In this document: positions 41,203 to 52,600 of the stretch, piece by piece | How positions within the stretch are numbered: the stretch's first letter is position 1 | How the letters are laid out: every line of letters begins with the position of its first letter | Source: Brachionus manjavacas | Taxonomy: Eukaryota > Rotifera > Eurotatoria > Ploima > Brachionidae | DNA: 64,000 nucleotides | Assembly: GCA_019054805.1 (NCBI GenBank) | Contig: JAHQIY010000005.1 | Span: forward strand, 6,183,501 to 6,247,500 | Direction: 5' to 3' | The notes under the pieces: generated by a model | The model's input: only the letters and a program-made list of their open reading frames with translations | What the model was told of the DNA's origin: nothing | The model's database searches: none | Program-made: the position numbers and the translations under genes

Positions 41203-42840
41203 TATGATACTCACAACAGAGAACATTCTGTCACAGAGTCCTCAATAGCTGATACAATTACTGACAACAATATCTTAATAAGACTTCATTCACTCAGCGA
41301 TCTTTTTTTATATAAAAACATTCATTTTATCAAAAGCGATTTTATTTCAAGAGATTCTTTGGCCGAAATTCGTATATTTATAAGCTATTCAAATGCCACC
41401 TTTATTCGATGGGCTAATATGACTCTGTATGACTCAAAATGTCGAAGTGTAGACCAAGAGACTGGCCAATTGGTCTTTTTGAATGAAAGATGCGAAATTG
41501 AAGGTGTTTGCTACATTAGAGATCAAACAAGTCAAAAAAGTCCGAATTTGATTTGTAATCCAGATGAATCAATCAACTCTTGGACTTTTTTACCAAAACC
41601 TGACCCATTATGCCACGGAAAGAATGCATGGACTGAATGGTTTAATTTTGACTCACCAAATACAGACGGAGGAGACTTTGAGTTGTACCGTGACTATCAA
41701 TATGGTTGTAAATATCCAAGTGCTGTTCAAGCTAAGACAGCTCAAGGAATACAAGCTAATCAGACTGAACAAGTTTTTTGGCTTGTTCCACTATATGGAT
41801 TTTTTTGTTTCAATCGCGAAAATGTAAATGGATGTGCTGACTATCAAATAAGACAATGCTGTGAAAAAAATGACCAAAACACCTCTGCGCCAACGATAGG
41901 TTCAACTACAGAAAATTTCGAATCTACTAATCCGACAAAATTTAGTACATCCACAGTAGGGGATGAGCATTCAACAAATATCAATGTTGGCTCGTTATTG
42001 AGAACTTTAGTTGGTCATTCATCTTATGTTTCTTCATTAGCTACTTTACCTAATGGAAATTTAGCAAGTGGATCTTTGGATGAAACAATAAAAATTTGGA
42101 ACCCTCAGAATGGATCATTACTAAGAACTCTAGTTGGTCATTCCTCATATATATATTCATTAGTTGCTTTACCAAATGGAAATTTAGCAAGTGGATCTGG
42201 GGATAGAACAGTAAAAATTTGGGACCCTCAGAACGGATCATTATTAAGAACTCTTGAGGGTCACAAATCCAATGTGAGATCTTTGGCTATTTTAGAAAAC
42301 GGGCATTTAGCAAGTGGATCGGAGGATAGAACCATTAAAATATGGAATCCTATTAATGGGTCATTACTAAGAACTATAGCTAGTGATGGGTCAGTTGCTT
42401 ATTTACTAGCTGCCTTACCAAATGGAGATTTGGTCAGTGGATCTTGGGATGAAACGATCAAAATTTGGAATCCTTACAATGGGTCGTTGATAAAAATTTT
42501 AAAGGATGATCTGTCATCAATTAGGTCAATGGTTACCTTAACAGATGGAAATTTAGCTAGCGGATCTACAAAAATAAAAATATGGAATCTTGAGAACGGA
42601 TCGGTAGTAAAAACTCTGGAAGGTCATGAATCATATGTTTTGTCATTAGTCTCTTTACCAAACGGAAATTTGGCAAGTGGATCGTGGGATGAAACAATTA
42701 AAATATGGAATCCTCATAATGGATCACCATTGAGAACACTGGAGGGCCATAGATCTCGCATTTTGTCACTAGTTTCTTTGCCAAACGAGCAATTAGCAAG
42801 TGGATCTTATGATACAACAATTAAAATTTGGAAACTTTAG
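41203..42840 (+). CDS. WxxW-domain plus seven-repeat WD40 protein
   Basis: The exon begins after a TTTGAAAG acceptor and is open for 545 residues; upstream exon(s), probably a signal peptide, were not found. Residues about 1-140 include a Cys-containing region (YDSKCRS, ERCEIEGVCYI). Residues about 143-220 match the mucin/CILP WxxW domain: WTEWFNFDSPNTDGGDFE, CKYPSAVQAKTAQGI and CADYQIRQCC. A Thr/Ser linker follows, then seven WD40 units from about residue 263 to the end, each like GSLLRTLVGHSSYVSSLATL + PNGNLASGSLDETIKIWNP. That gives one complete propeller. WxxW domains are extracellular, so this propeller is probably secreted or surface-exposed, unlike most WD40 proteins. Unit 5 is shortened (SGSTKIKIW). 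Confidence 0.85.
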   Translation, partial: YDTHNREHSVTESSIADTITDNNILIRLHSLSDLFLYKNIHFIKSDFISRDSLAEIRIFISYSNATFIRWANMTLYDSKCRSVDQETGQLVFLNERCEIEGVCYIRDQTSQKSPNLICNPDESINSWTFLPKPDPLCHGKNAWTEWFNFDSPNTDGGDFELYRDYQYGCKYPSAVQAKTAQGIQANQTEQVFWLVPLYGFFCFNRENVNGCADYQIRQCCEKNDQNTSAPTIGSTTENFESTNPTKFSTSTVGDEHSTNINVGSLLRTLVGHSSYVSSLATLPNGNLASGSLDETIKIWNPQNGSLLRTLVGHSSYIYSLVALPNGNLASGSGDRTVKIWDPQNGSLLRTLEGHKSNVRSLAILENGHLASGSEDRTIKIWNPINGSLLRTIASDGSVAYLLAALPNGDLVSGSWDETIKIWNPYNGSLIKILKDDLSSIRSMVTLTDGNLASGSTKIKIWNLENGSVVKTLEGHESYVLSLVSLPNGNLASGSWDETIKIWNPHNGSPLRTLEGHRSRILSLVSLPNEQLASGSYDTTIKIWKL

Positions 42841-43077
42841 TTAATGCAAGAATAAACAAAGAATTCTAAAAAAAAAATTTTATTTATATTTAAACTTTAT
42901 TTTATTATCTAGATTTTAATTTAAATTAATTATAATTTTATTTTATAATTCCAATTTTAACCTTTTTTAAATGTTTAATGTAATTTTGACATTTTACCAT
43001 TTTTTACCATTAAATTGATTACATTTTACCAAAATTTACGTAAATTATGGCGAATTTTTTTTCAGACATTTTCAATA

Positions 43078-46000
43078 AGTAGTAGTAGTAGTAGTAGTAG
43101 TAAGACCGCGTGGCGAGATTACTCGCAGGGATGCCCCTCAAAGCGGTCGTCTTAATTGATAATGGTCGTATTTGATTTTAAAGGAGTCCACGGTCTCAGT
43201 TGCGACTATGTCGTCTGGCAGTTCGTTCCATTCATTAGCTATTCGATTGATGAAGAAGTTGTGTCTTTGCTGACAAGATGCCACGATCTCACGCCGTAGT
43301 TGACTTCTCTTCGTGTCTCTCGGAGCCGACCAATTTGGCTCGTTGTGCCACGTTATGTCATCTTTGCCTCTGCTGACTTTGTATAGTTGAATTAAGTCAC
43401 CACGTTGTCGTCTTGTCTCCAAAGATGTAAGACCCATCCTCTCAAGTCTGTTCTCGTACTCCATGCCTTTCAAGGCAGTGGGGACTCTCGTTACTCTCCT
43501 CTGAACTTTTTCAAGGGTATTTATATCCTTCCTGAGGTACGGGTTCCAAGCCGACACTGAAAACTCCAGATGCGGACGAATGTAGGTGCGATAGAGTGAG
43601 GCCCATAGTTCTACATCCCTAGAAACGAATGTGTTTTTTAACATTCCTAGAATTTGGTTAGCTTTTGATGCGGCATGAGCGGACTGTGAGCTGAACTTAA
43701 AATTAGGCGTGAGAATGATGCCCAGGTCGCGTTCTTCCGATGTGTTTTGAAGCAAAATGCGAGAGCCATCCTTCTTTTTTAGCGTATAAGACCTGGTTTC
43801 TGCTACATGCTTGTTGCTACCGATATTCATAACCTTAATTTTAGACTCGTTTGCTTCCATCAACCAAGTCCAACACCATTCAGCCACTGTGTCCAAATCA
43901 GCTTGAAGACTATTCACCGCCTCCTCGGATTCCACCTGCGCTATTATTTTTAGATCATCGGCAAAAAGCTTGCTTGTGTGTATCAAGTGGCTTGGTAGGT
44001 CATTGATGAAGATTGCGAAGAGAATTGGACCTAACACACTACCTTGAGGTACACCCGAAGTGACATCTTTCCAATTTGAAGCGTGCGGACCTAGAACCAC
44101 ACGCTGCTTCCTGCCCTCCAGGAAATCTTTTATCCAGTCGAGAATTTGACCTTGGATGCCAACAGTACTTAGCTTTTTTATCAACCTGCCATGAGGCACC
44201 TTGTCGAAAGCTTTGGCAAAATCGAAGAATATAATATCAACTGGCTTCTTATTCTTCATTGCCGATGTAACTACGTCAACAGTCTCAATAAGGTTGGTGC
44301 TACAGGCTTTCTTTGGAACAAACCCATGCTGTTGCGGTGCAAGTAAACTGTTTGAGCATAAGTGAGACATTATTGAGTCACGGACAAGGGATTCCATTAT
44401 TCTGCAGACTACTGACGTCAATGAAATTGGACGATAGTTGGACGAATCGACACGACTACCTTTCTTAAAAACCGGAGTGACATTGGCCAATTTCCATATT
44501 GCAGGAAGAGATGAGGTAGTGAGGGACAATTTAAAGATGAGAGCAAGTGGTCGAGAGATTTCTGCAGCACACTCCTTAAGAACGCGGGGTGAATTCCATC
44601 CACGCCAATCGATTTTGATGTATCTAGCTTGGTAAGTTTGTTTACGATCATTTGTTCGCTAATAACAAGCTTCTCAATCGGAGGTATTGTTGAAGGAGTG
44701 TACTCAGGATCAAAATCTGTCTCAACTTGGAATACCGATGCAAACTGACAATTAAGGTGATCGGCGATGTCACATGGCTCAGTTATAGTTCGGTCAGCTG
44801 TCGTCAGGACAACTATGCTTGTATTAACTGAGCTTCGTCGGCGTATGTACGAGAAGAGTTGCTTCTGGTTCTTGCTAAAAGCTATGCGACGCTCGAAAGA
44901 AATGATGGCGGCTTTGATTTTATATGTCATCTTTTTTAAAGTTCGCCTATAGATCCGAACATTAGACGCTGAGCTCCAGTTTGTACGCGAATTGTGGACG
45001 AAAAGACGCTTTCTCTTGTTATTTAGCTTCACTAATTCGCTCGTCATCCAGGGAAGTTTGAAGTTGCGCACAGTATTTCTGCTCTTGGGAATGTGTTTAC
45101 TACAAAGGCAATTATATATTTGAATGAATCGATCATAGGCTTCATTTATATTATGAGTGTCAAGTTCAACTTCCCAGTTGATGAGACTGAGAGCCATGCG
45201 CAACTCTGAGTACTTACCTTTGGTGTAGTTAAACCGTGTCGATCCGTATTCCGAGGTTTTTGACGAGTTTAGGTGTAGCACGAACTCGACTACCGCATGG
45301 GCCTGCCGAGCCTTACCTAATGGAGCACCGATCATGTGTATATCGATTCTTTCTGGCCTGTCACCGATTACTAGGTCAAGAATGTTAACTGGATTGCTGT
45401 TGGCCGGAAAGAACGTAGGATTTCGCACGGCTTGATGAAGTGAGAAGTTCTCGAGCGTGTCAAGAAATTTTCCAGATAACCCATTATCTTTCCCCTGATT
45501 CATGACAAAATCATCGGTCCACTTGATGTCGGGAAAATTGAAGTCTCCAGTCACACACAAGCCGCTGTACAAACCATTCTCTACTGCCCTAGCTGCTACT
45601 GCAATCGATCTGTTAATAGCCGCAGCATTGTCGGTGTATTTTACCTTGTCTTCTAACGTGCGAGCATTTAAGGGCGGACGGTATATGCAACCGATGAGGA
45701 CTTTTTTTTCGTCTTGATGTCTCGATATTTCACACCAAACTTGCTCAACATTACCAGTCAGGGGAACAAGAGTTCGACGTAGGATGCTATCGCTAATCTC
45801 TGATGATAGCAGCGAGTCTTTGACGTAAATAATGACCCCGCCACCTTGACTACCACGATCTCGCCTAAAATGCTTAAAGAAGTCGAAAGAGACGGTTGAT
45901 GTGTCTTTAAACCAAGTCTCTGTGACGAATATGACATCGACCTCTTTAGCTCTAAGCTCGAGATCTGCTCGCTTAATGTTGCATCTGAGCGAGGTGGCAT

Positions 46001-46148
46001 TGGTGTAGATGCACTTAAGTTCAGAATTTACGTTGTGCGGCAAGGCAGTAGTTGAGGTAAGATATGGTATCGATTGATTTATCAGACTAGACGGGTAATT
46101 GTTGTTAGACAGACGAGACCGAGACGACAACGATAGCAGACGATACAA
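43078..46148 (-). mobile_element. Nearly intact LINE (endonuclease + reverse transcriptase), one frameshift
   Basis: Minus strand. ORF 46148-44418 has a short N terminus, an AP-type endonuclease (KCIYTNATSLRCN, FVTETWFKD, CVTGDFNFPDIKW, NILDLVIGDRP) and the start of RT. ORF 44529-43138 has the RT (ANVTPVFKKGS, DFAKAFDKVPHGRL, SGVPQGSVLGPILFAIFIND, FADDLKI) and the C-terminal domain (RTYIRPHLEFSVSAWNPYL, RRVTRVPTALK). The two overlap in different frames; coding sense switches near 44585, after GVDGIHP, so one indel separates them from a single long ORF. The 3' end has an (ACT)n tail at 43100-43078, typical of CR1/L2-type elements. The 5' end may be truncated at 46148. Confidence 0.9.
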
Positions 46149-46149
46149 A

Positions 46150-47776
46150 AATTAGAAATAAAATTTTTCCTTAAATCTACGTTATGTTCTTTTTGATAGA
46201 AAAACGGTAAGCGAATTGATTAAAACAACTTGTAATTAGCAAATCGAAGATAAATTATACCTGTTATATTTTAACCTCATTTAGTCAAGAGCCATAAAAA
46301 GTTTAGTAAAGAGCCTGATATTGCAGTTACAAGCCATTTTATTTCAAATGATTGGTAGCTAAACGAATCCCTGTTAGATATTAGTTATTTTCCAGACCTC
46401 ATGATGAAATTTTTATAAGCAACAAAGTTTTAGATTTTTTTTTTTTTAAATAATTTTTAATATTATTTAATTTTGCTAATAAAGATGTTGAATGATTATG
46501 AAAAATTTATTAAGTTTCACTCATTTACAATGGTTTTATCTATTTTATTTGTTTAACCAAGAAAATGCTTATCATGTTCGATGTGCAACATATATTTTGA
46601 ATTTTATGGTTCAAACTTGTTTGGAAAATGATTTTTTCAAATAAACAACAGAAAATATTAGATACTTCTTCAAAAAAATTACCAATTTTTTTAAAGCCAA
46701 ACGCTTTCAAATAATGAGCAATTAATTCAGATAAGATGGAATTCTACAGATGAAACAATTCATCAAAAAAAAATTTCAAAAGATTAGATCTTAAAAAGAC
46801 ACAACATTTAAATTTTAACTTATGAAAATGGGTATTTAAACAAGAAAAAATAATCATTTTAAACTCGAAAGTCAAACTAATGAATACTCCCGATTAAATT
46901 TATATTAATGTCTAATTTAGACGAAATTGTAGACTTGTCATGTGACTAAACCACATGACTTATTAGATTTTTAAGAATTAAATGATATTACAAATTTGAA
47001 ATTTAGGCTTTAAGAATTATATATCTTAATCCAGCACTCACGCATGCGTTCTCTGAATGATTAATTCATTCAAACATTTTAAAGCGTTCCTTTCCTGAGC
47101 CAAACATTGTCACTATAAATAATAGAAACTATTTACATATATGGGGATACTTCAATAAACAGTTTTAACAACAAGTTCACTGGTTACAAAATAATTAATT
47201 TAAATTTTGATGAAAAACATTTAACACGACCAAAAGATGACAAATATAAGCTTATGTCTATTCACTCGGATCAAATAATTTCTAAAAAATAACAATAAAA
47301 GAAATATTAATATAATACAAACAAGAACTGAAAATAATGAGCATGAATAAAATTCAATAGGGAACTCTTTTTTATTTTTATTAAAAATCTTTTTCATTAA
47401 TAAAAAATTAGTTAAAACAACCCTTTTATTGTTTCATTATTCAGTACATATTTACCCGACCAGAATACGGTTATATTTCGTAATGCTTTAATGTTTAAGT
47501 TGACCGCATACTTCGGCTTAAATCCTAATTCTTTATTTCTAAATTGAAGAACATTGTCAACCAAAAACTTTTATTTATTGTGTTTCTTTCTATCTCCAAA
47601 TAATAATTCATTAATAAAAATTATAAATTGATGCCTTTTTATAATAATACTGCAACTTTAGGGACAGCGAAACAATTGAAAAAATAAAATAGGTTTGAAA
47701 GGCATTTGTCCAAATTAGATGGGCATTTAGCAACTTCATATTAAGGCAATATACTGAAATTGATTTAAAGATTTAT
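46150..47776. other. AT-rich spacer
   Basis: No gene or shared repeat recognised between the LINE and the hAT element. Confidence 0.4.
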
Positions 47777-47784
47777 ATTATTAT

Positions 47785-48513
47785 CAGAGTTGGGATCAGT
47801 TATAAAAAAATCAGTTTTCAGTCAGTATCAGTTTTTCGAGCATCAGTTCAGTATCAGTCTCAGTTAATGGGTATCAGTTATCAGTTAAAAATCAGTTAAT
47901 TAGAAAAATGATACAATTAGTTTATTTATTAAACAGTTTATAAAAATTAAAGTCTAATTAACATTTAAAACGGATATTTACATATATTTTTTATTACATT
48001 TTAGAAACATTATATTTGATAAATTTTTATAAGTGAATCTACTTCTATGTGGTCTCATCAAAAATGTAGACCCAGAAAAATATTTTTCGATAGGTGCCGA
48101 GCTGGCTTGAATCAAATAAATATCTCTCAGTAACAAAGATAAAACTTTAAAATCTCTAGACCGATTTTTCCAATAACTTAGGATGTTGCATTCTGTTTTT
48201 TCATTTATTTCACTTAATCTCTGACATTTTTAAAATGAACTTTATTTCAAATAAAAGAAAATAAAAAAGGTTTAGATAATGTATATATTAGCTTTTTATT
48301 TATTGCAAAGCATTACTAACTAGTCAAAAAAATATATAAGTGTAAAACTAAATTAAAACCGAAAAAAAAATTTTCAAAAATTCAAATAAATAGTAAAACA
48401 GTTTTCAGTCAGTCTCAGTTAATTCAAAATACGTTATCGGTCAGTTTCAGTTTAACTGATAACTGAAATTAACTGATACTGATCAGTTATTCAGTATCAG
48501 TTTCCCAACTCTG
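47785..48513 (-). mobile_element. Deleted hAT transposon with 8-bp target duplication
   Basis: 729 bp flanked by ATTATTAT on both sides (47777-47784 and 48514-48521). The terminal inverted repeat is CAGAGTTGGGA. Behind each end lies an array of CAGT/ATCAGTT-type motifs (47795-47900 and 48395-48500), typical transposase-binding subterminal repeats. On the minus strand about 48190-48050 reads LSYWKNRSRDFKVLSLLLRD, IYLIQASSAPIEKYFSGSTF, matching the hAT C-terminal dimerisation domain (YW...LARDILSIPASSAASERVFS). The rest of the transposase is gone, so the element is non-autonomous. Confidence 0.9.
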
Positions 48514-48904
48514 ATTATTATATTTATTAATTATTTTTATTCAAAAAAAGATGTTTGTGACGGATTTTTCGGAACAAAAATTGAGGAAATTTGTTGATTA
48601 GTTGTGTGCAATGTTGTCAGAAAAAATATTTTTTGCTTATCTAGCTTTAATTTAAAGATAAATTATTTATTAGTTGACTAAAAATAATTCGTCGATTTAA
48701 AAGTTGAATAAATCGATTATTGACTACGCATCTATGGTTTGAATATGAGTTTCAAACGTTTTATTGATTAAAAATTATTGATTTGAGAATTAAATCTAAT
48801 TGTACAATAATTGTTATTAAAATATAAAGTAAGAATTGTCAGACATATCGTAAATTGCTACAAAAATATAAATTATAAATTATATAATGAAAATGTTCTA
48901 AAAA

Positions 48905-49260
48905 AATTATATTAGTAGAAGTAGTTCTTGCTGCGACACCTAGCATGTAGATTGTCTAAGCCCATCACCGCCAAATGGCCGTGTAGAGCTGTAGCAGCCG
49001 ATTCCATTGAACTTTTCTAAAGCCATTTTAAAATTAGCGGTTGACTTGGATTTCACCACGTTTTCTGGCAGCATATTCCAATGCGGAACTACTCTGTTTG
49101 AGAAAAATACATGTCTGGCATTTACTGCCGCCGCAAAATCGTTTCTAATTTTAGCTGGGAAACTTCCTCTTAACGCCCCGGCTGGTCCCTTGTTTTCTGA
49201 TTTATTCACTAGATTCTTGACCAAGCTTACCTTTTCTATTCCATTCACTAGTTTGTATTA
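48905..49260 (-). pseudogene. LINE 3'-terminal fragment
   Basis: The minus strand 49248-48940 encodes the end of a LINE ORF: NDFAAAVNARHVFFSNRVVP, WNMLPENVVKSKSTANFK, matching the end of the 43-kb LINE (CQQRHNFFINRIANEWNELPDDIV). Then follows a TACTTCTACTA-type tail near 48915. It is a 5'-truncated copy of a related element. Confidence 0.8.
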
Positions 49261-49604
49261 AAAAAATAATATTAAAACCTTTTTTTAATTTTTTCAAAAA
49301 TATTTTATTAAATATTTTCTTTTGTTTTTAAATTGATCAAAAAAAATCCTTATGAATCTAATCTAATTAATCTAGTTTCACATAGCAAAAAGTTTTAACT
49401 AAAAGGAAGAAGCTTTTACTCAATGAAAACAAAATTAGCCAGCATTTATTTATTTTTTTGAAATATTGAAATAAGTTGGATAAAAGTAAATTAAAATTTG
49501 AAAGCCAAAATATTTAGATTCAATGCGAGTACACTTTGAAGAATAAAAAATGTGTTCTAAAAAAACGAGATTTTATATTCAAAAAAATAAAAAATAAACT
49601 CGAA

Positions 49605-52600
49605 ATGGTTAAAAAATCCAAGCAAAAGAGTAAACAGGACGCAGAATCGTCCGAAATTAAAGTAGATTTAGACCAGATTGGTCTATCTAAAAATGACCAA
49701 TTTACCAAACAAATGCAAAACGATTCCAATATGCTCATAATCGATGGAAATAAACCAAAAAAGACCGAATTAGATGACCAAAAACAAGATCCTAAAAAAC
49801 GTCAACTATCGAAAAAAGAACGTAAAAGACTCGAAAAAGTTCTGGAACGAAAAAACAAAAGTTCAAAACGAGAAGAACTTCTTGAAAAGCTCGCCTCAAT
49901 TCAGGTCAATTCAAATGAGCTAAAACTGTACAGTTCAGTTAGGGATATCGGCCAAAAAGAAAAGAGAAAATTGATAGACAAGCCTGATGAATCAGAAGCC
50001 AGGACTGTCAACTCCATTTCGGGAAGCAATAAGCGTAAAAAAATACAAGGTTCTCCCGATGAACCTGTAAGCACTGATACAGATGATGTATCGTCTGACA
50101 GTGATATTGACGAAGATGGATTGCAAATAGCATTGGAGCAATTCAATAAGAACCAAGAGACCGAACGGGCAAGAATTGCTGAAATTAACATGGAAAAATT
50201 TAAGCCCACCAAAATAGTGGATTCCGAGGACGAAGAATTTCAAAAAGAGGAAAATGCATCCCAGGCCGCAAACAAACGAAATACCAAGTATGTGCATGTA
50301 GAAAGAAGGCACGAAATTAAAGAATGTAGAAGTAAACTTCCGATAATTAGTGAAGAGCAGGTTATCATGGAAAAAGTTTATAATAATGATATCATTATTA
50401 TTAGTGGCGAAACTGGATCTGGTAAAACAACTCAAGTGCCACAGTTTTTATATGAAGCTGGATATGCTGAGTAAGATTTTTTTGTGTTTTCATTGTTGAG
50501 CAATTACAAAATTTGGCTCTATCAAAATTTCAAAGTTGACAAGTTAGGTGTTTTGTGTTATTTTTGATTTTTTCGACAATTTTAATAATAAAGAGAAATT
50601 TTTAGAAAAAAATTGAAATTCCATGTTCGATTTAAAATTTGATAATAAGATCACAATTTTGTAATCGATCCTTAGTTACCCTATTTTGTTAACAATATGA
50701 TTACATAATTAAAAAGAAATTTTTTTTAGAAATATTTCGTTTTCTTTTGTGTTTTTTGTCTGATTATACTCATGTCATCGCAGATTCTTAAATTTTGATG
50801 GTAAATTCTTTTTAAAAATCTGAATAAGGCAAATTGAAGTTCATGATCAAATGTAAATTTCATTTCAAAATCTTTAGTTTTTGATTTAAATAAAAAGGTA
50901 TTTTTATCATTTTTTTAATAATAAATGACTTAACTTTATTAAACATTATTTGTTTAATCAATAATTAGATAGAAAATTATATGAATTTTATCTGAAGTAA
51001 ATTGAATACTTAATCAATATTTTGAAATCTTACAATACAAAATTTAACTTTGTTTCGCTTTAATATTATTTTTTTAGGAAATAAAATATCATTTAAAGCG
51101 TTTATTTGAGCCAATATTTTGGGTACCTAAATGTCGATTTTAAATTTGTCTTTAAAGTTTTCAAATAAAGATTTTAGAAGAATCAATTAAAGGTTAATTA
51201 GAGAAAATAAGATTTGTTTTTTTTTTAATTGAAATAATAAACATCTTATGTTTAATTTAAAAAAAAATTAAAAAAATCTAATTTTATCATTTTTATTAAT
51301 ATTTTAATCAATGAAATTTTGACCATTTGATTATGATCATGAAATTCAAGTTAATGATTTTAAACAAAAGATTTTTACACAAACACGGATATTCCTATTT
51401 GAAAAATGAAATGGTTTAAAAGGATATGGCAATTTTTGCCAAATAAAATAACTTTTTTCTATCCGAAAGAGCCAAAGCTCGGATTAGATAATTTTATAAT
51501 TTTAACTTGCCCTAAAATCTTGCTTACCGTACAATCTTGTAAACTACCATTTGTTTTAATTTGTTAACAAAAAAATTTATTAAAAAATTACTTAAAAGTG
51601 AAATTTTAAATGAAAAAAAATTATTCATTAGCAGAGTTGACTGAGTCAAAAGTCAGATTTGACTTTATATTTTTTTTTAGCGTCAAGACACTTCAAGTGA
51701 TTGGTACCTTACCATTTCTTCTTTTTTCCTGAACCGCACAAAATTTTAATAATGCATACCCTGTTACTCTCTTTTTCAACATATCTTCTTAATTTTTCTT
51801 TATTTTATCTTATTTTATCTTGAATAACTTTTATTTATTTTTTTTATTCTATCATTAAATCTGAAGGAGCTATGTACAGGTATACAAATAAATAAATACT
51901 TCAAGCCATTTAAGATCTTTCGCTCACTCACTACAGTTAGTTTTTAAAAAAATTTGAAAAATTTCATAAGGTAAATAAAGAAATTTCATGACAAATTCTA
52001 AAATTCTTTTTAAAAATAAAATTAAAAAAAAAAAAAAAAAATAGAAATATTATTTGAGCTTTAAAAAATATTTTTTTATAATAAAATGCCCTTAAACAAT
52101 AAAAAATATTAAAATAGACACAAACTCAAAAAATAAAGCATTTCATCTCCAATTCAGAATTTTCATGACCATCATCCACAACAGACACACTTATTTCATC
52201 AAGAGCGTCTTTCTAAGACGCAAATGCTGACTTTTTTTGTCATTTTGACACAAATTTATAAAAAAAAATCAAGGATAAAGATAAAAAATGTTTTATTTAA
52301 TTTAATTTTTTTTAATTCAAAATTTCAAAATAAAAATAAAATTTTGATTTCTAATTAATTAATTTTTTAGTTTATTTTGTTTCAATTCAATTAATGAAAT
52401 AAAAATTTTTCCTTTGATTTCAATGATATTCTTTTTTTTAACAAATTTTTTATTGAAAACCTTTCAATTTAAAAGTAAATTTGGAAATCTGCTATACCTT
52501 TGGATAACTTGAACTTGTGTAATAGATCTCCTCTAGTTCTTCGTTTTTCCAGATGCTGAATTTATGGCATTTACCTATATTCACAAAAGTGTTCTTCGGT

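Noticed and set aside
42050-42241. Minus-strand frame with two similar halves
   Set aside because: Antisense of two adjacent WD40 units.
49901-50435. Minus-strand frames across the first helicase exon
   Set aside because: Shadows of a well-supported DHX37 coding exon.
51643-51720. Second hAT MITE beginning CAGAGTTGACTGAG
   Set aside because: Only one end could be found; no inverted partner or 8-bp duplication.
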